From contig DAOUWQ010000138.1 in assembly GCA_030667035.1 (NCBI GenBank), forward strand, positions 1 to 5,398: DNA of 5,398 nucleotides. Reading direction: 5' to 3'. Made by a program: the position numbers and the translations under genes. This DNA comes from Candidatus Heimdallarchaeota archaeon. Lineage in GTDB: Archaea; Asgardarchaeota; Heimdallarchaeia; JABLTI01. Shown here one piece after another: positions 1-4,960 of the stretch; position 1 is the first letter of the stretch, and every line of letters starts with the position of its first letter. Under the pieces are notes generated by a model. The model had not been told where the DNA came from. It searched no databases and worked only from the letters and a program-made list of their open reading frames with translations.

Positions 1-1
1 T

Positions 2-142
2 AATCAAGGAAAAACAAAGGAAGAAATAATCGCACACTGTGAAACATTGTCTCTAACTGAAAATTCTCCTGATTATCCTAGTTTGAATGGATTGAAGATG
101 AGGACATTAGAGAATTGGTATAATTATTGGATTAAAAAATAA
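2..142 (+). CDS. C-terminal fragment of a probable MBL-fold hydrolase (paralogue of the next gene)
   Basis: The reading frame is open from the left edge to a TAA stop and encodes 46 residues; the start and catalytic core lie outside the window. The fragment has two blocks that match the C-terminus of the MBL hydrolase that follows: G-K-T-K-E-E-I-I here against G-K-S-E-E-E-I-I there, and R-T-L-E-N-W-Y-N-Y-W-I-K-K here against L-T-L-K-K-W-Y-E-V-L-I-A-K there. The two blocks have the same order and nearly the same spacing, with about five extra residues between them here. I infer that this is a tandem paralogue. No MBL metal-binding motif is visible in the part present, so the family call rests only on this similarity. 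It lies 84 bp upstream of its neighbour on the same strand. Confidence 0.6.
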   Translation, partial: NQGKTKEEIIAHCETLSLTENSPDYPSLNGLKMRTLENWYNYWIKK

Positions 143-149
143 ATTAAAT

Positions 150-170
150 CTCTAACTTTTTCATACTTTA
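150..170 (+). terminator. T-rich tract after the upstream gene fragment
   Basis: A pyrimidine-rich stretch containing C-T5-C begins about 8 bases after the stop of the left-edge gene. Archaeal transcription commonly ends at such oligo-T tracts without a strong hairpin. No stem is evident here, so this is a weak call. Confidence 0.3.
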
Positions 171-182
171 CTATCTAGAAAA

Positions 183-190
183 TATTATAT
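183..190 (+). promoter_or_regulatory. TATA-like box for the MBL hydrolase gene
   Basis: The sequence TATTATAT is centred about 40 nt before the TTG start of the next gene. With the usual archaeal TATA-to-start distance of about 26 nt, transcription would begin near 213 and leave a leader of roughly 14 nt. The alpha/beta hydrolase gene shows the same 40 nt geometry. In an AT-rich background the match alone is weak; the position is what supports it. Confidence 0.4.
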
Positions 191-226
191 TGTTAAAAAA
201 TGATGTAAATTCAGAGTTGATAAAAT

Positions 227-1060
227 TTGACAATAGAAAAAATCGTTGAAAATGTTTATTCCATATCTGATGGGAGTACTCGTGGAAATGTTGCAGCTTA
301 CGTTTTACCGAATCAAATAATCTTCATCGATTCAGGAATGAATATACCTTTAGTAAAAAAATTCAGAGAAAAACTTGAGAAAGAAACAGGTAAAAAAACC
401 ACCTATCTTTTAATTACTCATACACATGGTGATCATATATTTGGTAATCAAGTGTTCAAAGATTGCAAAATCATTTCTTCAAAACATACCGAAGAACGAA
501 TGATAGAAAGCGAGAAAACCAATTGGGCTCCAGATAAAATAGTTGAGATGATAAAAAACGCTGAAGATCCCTCAACACTTGAAGGATTAGTAATCGTTCT
601 ACCTACTGAAACATTTGGCGATCAAATGGAAATTACCGATGGTGATGTAAAAGTTATTTTTAAACGAACTGGTGGTCATACAGAAGGGTCTTCTTATGTT
701 TATTGTCCTAATTACAAATCACTAACTGCCGGAGATAATTTGTTTATAGACAGTTTTCCCTGGGGTGGTGCGCCTTCTGCTAACCCTGAAAAATGGATAG
801 CTGCTCTTGAAGAATATTTGTCACTTGATATTGATTATTATTTACCCGGTCATGGTCCTGTTTCAAACAAAGACAAAATTCAAGAGTTCTTGACTTACAT
901 TTCAAAAGTTGTTGATCTTATGCGAAAAATGATCGCTGAAGGAAAATCTGAAGAGGAGATTATCAAAGAAACAGATGCGATTGAATACCACCCTCCAAAA
1001 AGACCTCAATGGAAAGAACTAACCTTAAAGAAATGGTATGAAGTACTTATAGCAAAATGA
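227..1060 (+). CDS. MBL-fold metallo-hydrolase
   Basis: This 277-residue cytoplasmic protein has a complete set of metallo-beta-lactamase-fold metal ligands. These are T-H-T-H-G-D-H at residues 64-70 (His65, His67, Asp69, His70), G-G-H-T at 149-152 (His151), A-G-D at 168-170 (Asp170) and P-G-H-G at 207-210 (His209). The arrangement is that of the two-metal glyoxalase II/lactonase-like branch, which hydrolyses thioesters, lactones or related bonds; the substrate cannot be read from the sequence. The C-terminal 50 residues form a helical tail resembling the end of the upstream gene. No signal peptide is seen. The start is TTG: an in-frame TAA lies two codons upstream and the next in-frame ATG is residue 38, inside the fold. 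There is no convincing Shine-Dalgarno, so a near-leaderless message is likely. The fold is near certain and the specific function unknown. Confidence 0.93.
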   Translation: MTIEKIVENVYSISDGSTRGNVAAYVLPNQIIFIDSGMNIPLVKKFREKLEKETGKKTTYLLITHTHGDHIFGNQVFKDCKIISSKHTEERMIESEKTNWAPDKIVEMIKNAEDPSTLEGLVIVLPTETFGDQMEITDGDVKVIFKRTGGHTEGSSYVYCPNYKSLTAGDNLFIDSFPWGGAPSANPEKWIAALEEYLSLDIDYYLPGHGPVSNKDKIQEFLTYISKVVDLMRKMIAEGKSEEEIIKETDAIEYHPPKRPQWKELTLKKWYEVLIAK

Positions 1061-1120
1061 ACATTCTTTCTCTCTGACATGAGAATCAAATTTACCTTTC
1101 TATCAGAAAGTATTTATTCT

Positions 1121-1130
1121 CCTTTTTTTT
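1121..1130 (+). terminator. Oligo-T tract after the MBL hydrolase gene
   Basis: CC followed by eight T residues lies about 60 bases after the MBL stop codon. It fits an archaeal oligo-T terminator. It also abuts the TATA-like box of the next gene, so one compact segment could end one transcript and start the next. A T8 run here is also a reason not to extend the alpha/beta hydrolase start upstream. Confidence 0.4.
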
Positions 1131-1135
1131 ATATT
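1128..1135 (+). promoter_or_regulatory. TATA box for the alpha/beta hydrolase gene
   Basis: TTTATATT is close to the archaeal TATA consensus and is centred about 40 nt upstream of the ATG at 1172. This predicts a transcription start near 1158 and a leader of about 14 nt, matching the geometry upstream of the MBL gene. A second AT run, ATATATATTA at 1147-1156, is too close to the ATG to serve as the TATA box unless the message is leaderless. Confidence 0.45.
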
Positions 1136-1171
1136 CTTCTCATACGATATATATTACTTTGGTGTTTAATA

Positions 1172-2059
1172 ATGACAATTTCAAAAATTAAAGCAAATGG
1201 AATAGAGATTAGAATTCAAGAATTTAAAAATGAAGGAAAGGAAACAATTGTTTTTCTCCATTATGGAGGAGCTACACTAGGTATTTGGAATGGTGTTATC
1301 CCTCATTTTAAAGAAAATTATAACCTTATTACTCAAGATTTAAGGTGTCATGGTTTTTCTGACAAACCTTTGGACGCATGCCATATTGATGATATGGCCA
1401 AGGATTTGGCTGGTATTATGGATCTGCTTAAAGTAAAAAAAGCTCATCTAGTAGGGAGTTCAATGGGTGCAGATGTAGCAATTAGTTTTGCTGCTAATTA
1501 CCCTGGTCGTGTAACTTCTTTAGTCCTTGATGGTGGTTTGTACGACATTGTAGGACCTGACAGCAAAGAACAAACGCTATCTAAAGAAGCAATCGAAAAA
1601 GCTAGAAATGATTTAAAAGAACGAATTTTAGCTCGACCTCGAAAATATTATGATTCCAAAGAAGGATACATGGTTGAAAATAAAGAAGGTTGGGAGAAAC
1701 ACTTTCCATGGTCTGATGTTGTACGAATTGCGACTGAAGACGAAATAATGGAAACAGAGGAAGGACGATTCACTAGTACACAATCGTCAGAAGAAATTTG
1801 GTCCTATATTGAGCCTTTGTATGATGTCACCTTTGCTGATTATTATAAAAAATTCAATTGTCCAATTCTTTGGTTACCTGATGAAAAAGAACAAGATAAT
1901 GAAATAGTTTTACGAAATCTCGAAAATTATGCTAAAGATAAGAAATATACCAAGAAAGTTACTCTCAAGGGTTCAGTACACGCATATACATGTGTACTTA
2001 AACCAGAAGAATTTAGCAATGAGATTTCAAAATTTTATGAAGAAATAAAGGGATTATAA
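1172..2059 (+). CDS. Alpha/beta-fold hydrolase
   Basis: This is a 295-residue alpha/beta hydrolase, a normal length for the family, predicted to act in the cytoplasm on an ester, amide or similar bond; the substrate is unknown. The oxyanion-hole H-Y-G-G is at 30-33. D-L-R-C-H-G-F-S-D at 56-64 is the usual segment after strand 4. The nucleophile elbow G-S-S-M-G at 95-99 gives Ser97, and catalytic His270 lies in G-S-V-H-A-Y. A helical cap spans roughly 130-225. The catalytic acid is less clear: after the strand P-I-L-W-L, Asp237 or Asp242 could serve. The frame stays open upstream to an ATG at 1079, but that adds 31 non-conserved residues covering an oligo-T tract and a TATA box. The ATG at 1172 starts M-T-I-S-K-I-K-A-N-G, typical for this family. 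No Shine-Dalgarno is visible. It follows the MBL gene on the same strand, probably from its own promoter. Confidence 0.92.
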   Translation: MTISKIKANGIEIRIQEFKNEGKETIVFLHYGGATLGIWNGVIPHFKENYNLITQDLRCHGFSDKPLDACHIDDMAKDLAGIMDLLKVKKAHLVGSSMGADVAISFAANYPGRVTSLVLDGGLYDIVGPDSKEQTLSKEAIEKARNDLKERILARPRKYYDSKEGYMVENKEGWEKHFPWSDVVRIATEDEIMETEEGRFTSTQSSEEIWSYIEPLYDVTFADYYKKFNCPILWLPDEKEQDNEIVLRNLENYAKDKKYTKKVTLKGSVHAYTCVLKPEEFSNEISKFYEEIKGL

Positions 2060-2075
2060 AAACCCTTTTTCTTTT
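2047..2075. terminator. Bidirectional terminator between convergent genes
   Basis: AAAGGG at 2047-2052 pairs with CCCTTT at 2063-2068 around a 10-base loop, overlapping the stop codon of the alpha/beta hydrolase. On the plus strand the stem runs into TTTTTCTTTT. On the minus strand the same stem is followed by a T-rich stretch, so it could also end nadB, whose stop is only 17 bp from that of the hydrolase. The stem is only 6 bp; the T-rich flanks on both sides carry most of the weight. Confidence 0.5.
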
Positions 2076-2076
2076 A

Positions 2077-3681
2077 TTAATCGTAGAGTTTACCATTTAG
2101 TGGTACTCTATCTACCATTGAAATCTGCAACTCAGTATTGTAGAGTGTTTTTGCTTTTTCGGGATAGTCAAGAGAATAGTGAACACCACGACTTTCCATT
2201 CGACCTTTTGCACATCGAATGATGAGCTCTGCTACTTGAGCAAGATTTCTAAGGTCAAGAAGAGATGGGTGCAATTTGAAATCCCAGTAGAATTGATTGA
2301 TCTCTTTCATAACCAAATCAAGTCTATTACCTGCACGGATCAATCTATTATTTGAACGAACTATTCCTACGTAGTTCCACATAAATCTTCTAATTTCTTC
2401 CCAGTTTTGTTTAACAATAACCATTTCATCAGGATCTTCAGCCATACCAGGGTCCCAGTATGGAAATGGTTGTTTCTTAGCTGCACTATTGCTCATCATC
2501 AAACTGGCTGCATATTTCGCTGCTTTATCTCCAACAACGAGACCCTCTAATAGGGAATTACTGGCCAATCTGTTCGCACCATTGAATCCAGTACAAGATA
2601 CTTCGCCAATAGCTAACAGATTTTTAATTGAAGTTTGTCCTGAAGTATCAGCTTTTACACCACCTATAGAGTAGTGTGCTGCAGGAATAACAGGAATTGG
2701 TTGTTCAGTAATATCGATCCCATGTGATAGACATTTATCATAAATATTTGGAAATCTCTTTTTAGTGAAATCTGAATTTTTATGAGTGATATCCAGAAAA
2801 ACACTGTCTGCACCTGAGATTTTTAATTCAGCATCAATTGAACGCGAAACAATATCCCTCGGGGCAAGCTCTTTCTTGGGGTGATATTTGTTCATAAATT
2901 GGTTACCTTCATAATCAATTAGCTTCGCTCCTTCACCTCGCATTGCTTCTGTGATAAGGAACGTTTTTGCATGAGGGTGATATAAACACGTTGGATGGAA
3001 TTGTACCATCTCCATGTTGATTATTGATGCACCAGCACGATAAGCCATAGCTATACCATCACCTGTGCAGATATCCGGATTGCTAGTAACAAGGAAAACC
3101 TTGCCTGCTCCACCTGTAGCTAAAGTGGTAACGCTTGCTTGAAAATTAATAATTCTACCTTTGCTTTTTTCTAAGACGTAAGCTCCAATGCAAATGTTGT
3201 TATCAACAAACAAATTGATTGCTACATGATCTTCATAAAAAGTAATATTTGGTTCTTTGCGAGCTGCTTCAACCATCTTCGATTCAATTTCAAAACCAGT
3301 TCTATCTGTTGCGTGGAGAACTCGTCTTTTCGAGTGGCCGCCTTCTAAACCTAGATCGAATTTCCCATCCACTTTAGAAAATTTAACATTGTAATTATCA
3401 ATTAATTCCTGAACGAGTTTGGGTCCTGCCAAAACAATCTCTTCAACAATATCAGATCTGCACAAACCTGCTCCGGCAGATAGAGTGTCTTTGACATGAT
3501 CTTTGATGGAATCCTTTTCATCAAAAACAGTGGCAATACCACCTTGAGCATAAAGTGTAGAACCTTCGTTTATTTTATCTTTACTAAGTAAAGATACCGT
3601 CCCATATTTTGCAGCTTTCAAAGCGAAAGATAAACCACTAATTCCGCTTCCAATAACTAAGAAATCCGAAGAGATTTTCAA
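2077..3681 (-). CDS. nadB: L-aspartate oxidase
   Basis: This FAD-dependent enzyme oxidises L-aspartate to iminoaspartate, the first step of de novo NAD synthesis; NadA then makes quinolinate. The 534 residues match the family length. The FAD-binding G-S-G-I-S-G is at 11-16 and S-T-L-Y-A-Q-G-G-I-A at 41-50. The second motif lacks the flavin-linking His of succinate dehydrogenase, which favours NadB. Likely active-site residues are Glu113 in E-G-G-H-S, His229 in Q-F-H-P-T, Arg275 in P-R-D-I-V-S-R, His336 in P-A-A-H-Y-S-I-G-G and Arg371 in G-A-N-R-L-A-S-N-S-L-L-E. The helical C-terminal domain starts near 420. Position 367 is Asn where NadB and SdhA proteins usually have His (H-G-A-N-R). The start is TTG, with GAGGT six bases upstream and an in-frame TGA four codons before it, so no longer start is possible. 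No nadA or nadC is in the window. Confidence 0.96.
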   Translation of the reverse strand: MKISSDFLVIGSGISGLSFALKAAKYGTVSLLSKDKINEGSTLYAQGGIATVFDEKDSIKDHVKDTLSAGAGLCRSDIVEEIVLAGPKLVQELIDNYNVKFSKVDGKFDLGLEGGHSKRRVLHATDRTGFEIESKMVEAARKEPNITFYEDHVAINLFVDNNICIGAYVLEKSKGRIINFQASVTTLATGGAGKVFLVTSNPDICTGDGIAMAYRAGASIINMEMVQFHPTCLYHPHAKTFLITEAMRGEGAKLIDYEGNQFMNKYHPKKELAPRDIVSRSIDAELKISGADSVFLDITHKNSDFTKKRFPNIYDKCLSHGIDITEQPIPVIPAAHYSIGGVKADTSGQTSIKNLLAIGEVSCTGFNGANRLASNSLLEGLVVGDKAAKYAASLMMSNSAAKKQPFPYWDPGMAEDPDEMVIVKQNWEEIRRFMWNYVGIVRSNNRLIRAGNRLDLVMKEINQFYWDFKLHPSLLDLRNLAQVAELIIRCAKGRMESRGVHYSLDYPEKAKTLYNTELQISMVDRVPLNGKLYD

Positions 3682-3687
3682 ACGTAG

Positions 3688-3692
3688 ACCTC
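3688..3692 (-). promoter_or_regulatory. Shine-Dalgarno of nadB (supports the TTG start)
   Basis: On the minus strand GAGGT lies six bases before TTG, an ideal spacing. It is one of the few clear Shine-Dalgarno sequences in the window and fixes the non-ATG start. Its 5' edge overlaps the dyad at 3691-3707. Confidence 0.6.
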
Positions 3693-3707
3693 AATTATTA
3701 CAATTGA
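3691..3707 (-). promoter_or_regulatory. Dyad TCAATT-N5-AATTGA in the nadB leader
   Basis: A perfect 6-bp inverted repeat with a 5-base spacer lies immediately upstream of the nadB Shine-Dalgarno and overlaps it by two bases. It could be an operator for a dimeric repressor or a small mRNA hairpin affecting ribosome access. I recognise no known NAD-regulon motif. AT-rich dyads of this size also occur by chance. Confidence 0.3.
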
Positions 3708-3730
3708 TTTTGATGATTAGTTTCAAAACT

Positions 3731-3750
3731 TAAATGTTTGTATACATTTA
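3731..3750 (-). promoter_or_regulatory. Dyad TAAATGT-N6-ACATTTA between the membrane protein gene and nadB
   Basis: A perfect 7-bp inverted repeat with a 6-base spacer overlaps the stop codon of the DUF998-like gene and lies about 50 bp upstream of the nadB start. The minus strand within and just after it carries a TATA-like CATTTAAG, which could be the nadB promoter core, so the dyad may be an operator. Alternatively it is a weak terminator hairpin for the membrane protein gene, although only AGTTTTG follows it. Confidence 0.35.
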
Positions 3751-4530
3751 TTCTTTTGTAATTTTCACTTTAATTGGTTCACCATCGATAACCGGTGTTT
3801 TCGATTTTCTAAGGAGAAACCATGCACCTAGGCCTTGTATAGCAAAGGAGATTATTTCAGTATAAACAATTACTTTTTGTCCAACAACTTGAATTAATCT
3901 ACCAAGATCAGTACCCGAGCTTGGTCCTGCGTATAGTATGTACAAATAACCTGCTAGGACTAGTGTGAAAATAACATACGCCCAAGCGTAAGCATTGGGA
4001 TAACTCTTTTCAAGAAAAATACCAACAATATAAACAATCAAAGTAAATATTGATGCCGAGAAAGCAACATAAACCATGTTTGTATGAAGTTTACCATATA
4101 TGTCATATGGGAGAAAACCAATTAACGCATAAGCAATTGCTGACAAAACACCATTTATTGACCCAACTATAATGAACCATTTTGCAACTTTGTTTTCTTT
4201 GAAGAAAGAGGGTAAAGTAATAAAATACAACATTAAAGATACTGCAACTATTGTTAAAGCACAAGCGAATAAGATTCTCGAGACAATATTTGAGTCACCT
4301 AGAAAAGTTTGTGATCTTCCAAGATCGCTAAAGTAGTTCTCCAGAAAATTATAGCTGGTAGCTGTTGGATCATTAAAAGTTCCACCTGGATAGACAATCA
4401 TTGCAATTATTGTTAATAGTAAGAATAGAAGGCTGCCGATAAATGTTGTTAGCAAAAATGCTTTTTTGGTTTTTGTAGGGAAATACACAGGCAAATCACT
4501 TTCAAGCTTTAAATCGAATTCTCTACGCAT
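3748..4530 (-). CDS. Six-helix membrane protein, DUF998-like
   Basis: This is a 260-residue integral membrane protein of unknown function. A charged N-terminal tail of about 22 residues precedes six predicted membrane helices at roughly 24-47, 84-106, 116-139, 148-173, 180-201 and 219-241. A short charged tail follows. The loop after helix 1 carries N-Y-F-S-D-L-G-R at 65-72 followed by an Asn at 81, resembling the S-D-L-G signature of DUF998 proteins. Further polar residues in or near membrane segments are Asn126 and His149. The family assignment is from memory of this motif plus topology and is tentative; no enzymatic or transport role can be stated. The start is ATG without a Shine-Dalgarno; a TATA-like TTTTTAG lies about 47 nt upstream. 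It is 66 bp upstream of nadB on the same strand, so the two could be cotranscribed, but no functional link is known. Confidence 0.85.
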   Translation of the reverse strand: MRREFDLKLESDLPVYFPTKTKKAFLLTTFIGSLLFLLLTIIAMIVYPGGTFNDPTATSYNFLENYFSDLGRSQTFLGDSNIVSRILFACALTIVAVSLMLYFITLPSFFKENKVAKWFIIVGSINGVLSAIAYALIGFLPYDIYGKLHTNMVYVAFSASIFTLIVYIVGIFLEKSYPNAYAWAYVIFTLVLAGYLYILYAGPSSGTDLGRLIQVVGQKVIVYTEIISFAIQGLGAWFLLRKSKTPVIDGEPIKVKITKE

Positions 4531-4682
4531 CTAGTGCTTTTTTAATTTGTGCAAAGATTTCTATTATTGATTCTAAAAATAATCTGTGATTCCAAAGTTG
4601 TAATTATTTGAAAAGAGATTCATTTTTGAATAAAGTCCAAAGTATCCTTTTGGTAGGAAGAAATTAGTAATTTAGAAGTAAT

Positions 4683-4773
4683 ACGTGCGTGGAAGCGCTC
4701 AGTAGAGTCGCCCCACGCAAACAGGAGATAGTCATTTTTCAAATAGCGTGATAATGGCATTTTTCACGCTAGT
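4683..4773 (-). ncRNA. Candidate structured RNA: two GC-rich hairpins
   Basis: In this AT-rich region, 28 of the 50 bases at 4681-4730 are G or C. Hairpin 1 (4686-4719) pairs TGCGTGG with CCACGCA, then GCG with CGC and CTC with GAG, closed by an AGTA tetraloop, with bulges of only one or two bases. Hairpin 2 (4744-4771) pairs TAGCGTGA with TCACGCTA around a 12-base loop in which AAT and ATT can also pair. Both stems share a GCGTG/CACGC core. The minus strand is preferred because a TATA-like TTTTTATAC lies about 26 nt before the base of hairpin 2. It could be a free small RNA or the start of a roughly 240-nt leader of the membrane protein gene. I recognise no known RNA family: not tRNA, SRP RNA, RNase P, C/D or H/ACA. 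Confidence 0.4.
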
Positions 4774-4791
4774 AATCTTAGAGCTTTCTTA

Positions 4792-4800
4792 GTATAAAAA
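4792..4800 (-). promoter_or_regulatory. TATA-like box upstream of the hairpin element
   Basis: The minus strand reads TTTTTATAC here, centred near 4796. The expected start about 26 nt downstream falls near 4770, at an A in the outer base pairs of hairpin 2. The coincidence of promoter spacing and hairpin edge is the main argument for a minus-strand transcript. Confidence 0.35.
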
Positions 4801-4836
4801 TGTCTTGATATTGTACGGTTGCAAATGCGTAAAAGG

Positions 4837-4845
4837 TTTTTTTTT
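4837..4845 (+). terminator. T9 run on the plus strand
   Basis: Nine consecutive T residues follow AAAAGG on the plus strand, with no plus-strand gene upstream within the gene-free region. It could end a plus-strand RNA running through the hairpin island, or be chance in AT-rich DNA. A weak 4-bp pairing TACG/CGTA lies just before it. Confidence 0.25.
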
Positions 4846-4909
4846 GGAGTAATTAAATTGGAGTCTTAAAAAAATAATACTAAGTTGGAATGTTTAATTT
4901 TAGTTTGTA

Positions 4910-4960
4910 AAAAAGGAAATTTATCTTGAAAATTGAATTATTTGATTTTCAATAATTCAA
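4910..4960 (-). terminator. Hairpin terminator at the end of the FKBP gene
   Basis: A perfect 9-bp inverted repeat, TTGAATTAT at 4933-4941 and ATAATTCAA at 4952-4960, with a 10-base loop, spans the FKBP stop codon. On the minus strand it is followed by TTTTC and, about 20 bases later, a run of six T residues. A second T-run follows near 4868-4875. The stem is AT-rich, so the T-runs may matter more than the hairpin. Confidence 0.5.

Larger units (their letters stand above)
4531..4937. other. 407 bp gene-free region between the membrane protein and FKBP genes
   Basis: No credible coding sequence is seen on either strand. The left third (4531-4680) is plain AT-rich sequence with one small AT hairpin, ATTCA-TTTT-TGAAT at 4618-4631. 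The middle holds a GC-rich island with two hairpins, listed separately. The right third is AT-rich with a T9 run on the plus strand (4837-4845) and two A-runs, which are T-runs on the minus strand, near 4868-4875 and 4911-4916, downstream of FKBP. Confidence 0.7.

Noticed and set aside
2489..2674. Plus-strand open frame of 61 codons
   Set aside because: It lies wholly inside nadB on the opposite strand, has no family features and runs antisense to the conserved G-A-N-R-L-A-S-N-S motif region, so it is a shadow of the real gene.
4664..4735. Minus-strand ORF of 23 codons (M-T-I-S-C-L-R-G-A-T...) across hairpin 1
   Set aside because: It has an ATG and would sit about 35 nt after the predicted start of the minus-strand transcript, so a leader peptide is conceivable. 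There is no Shine-Dalgarno, and the hairpin pairing explains the composition better.
4683..4773. Replication origin or transposon end formed by the repeated GCGTG/CACGC units
   Set aside because: There are only two dyads, with no known origin-box consensus, no replication gene nearby, and no transposase or target-site duplication.
4754..4792. Plus-strand ORF of 12 codons (M-A-F-F-T-L-V-I-L-E-L-S)
   Set aside because: It is too short and overlaps hairpin 2; the nearest GGAGA is about 25 bases upstream, too far to act as its ribosome binding site.
4680..4850. tRNA, H/ACA or C/D box guide RNA in the GC-rich island
   Set aside because: There is no G-G-T-T-C-G-A T-arm or cloverleaf. An ACA follows hairpin 1, but the hairpin is only 34 nt with no guide pocket or kink-turn. 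There is no proper pair of C and D boxes.
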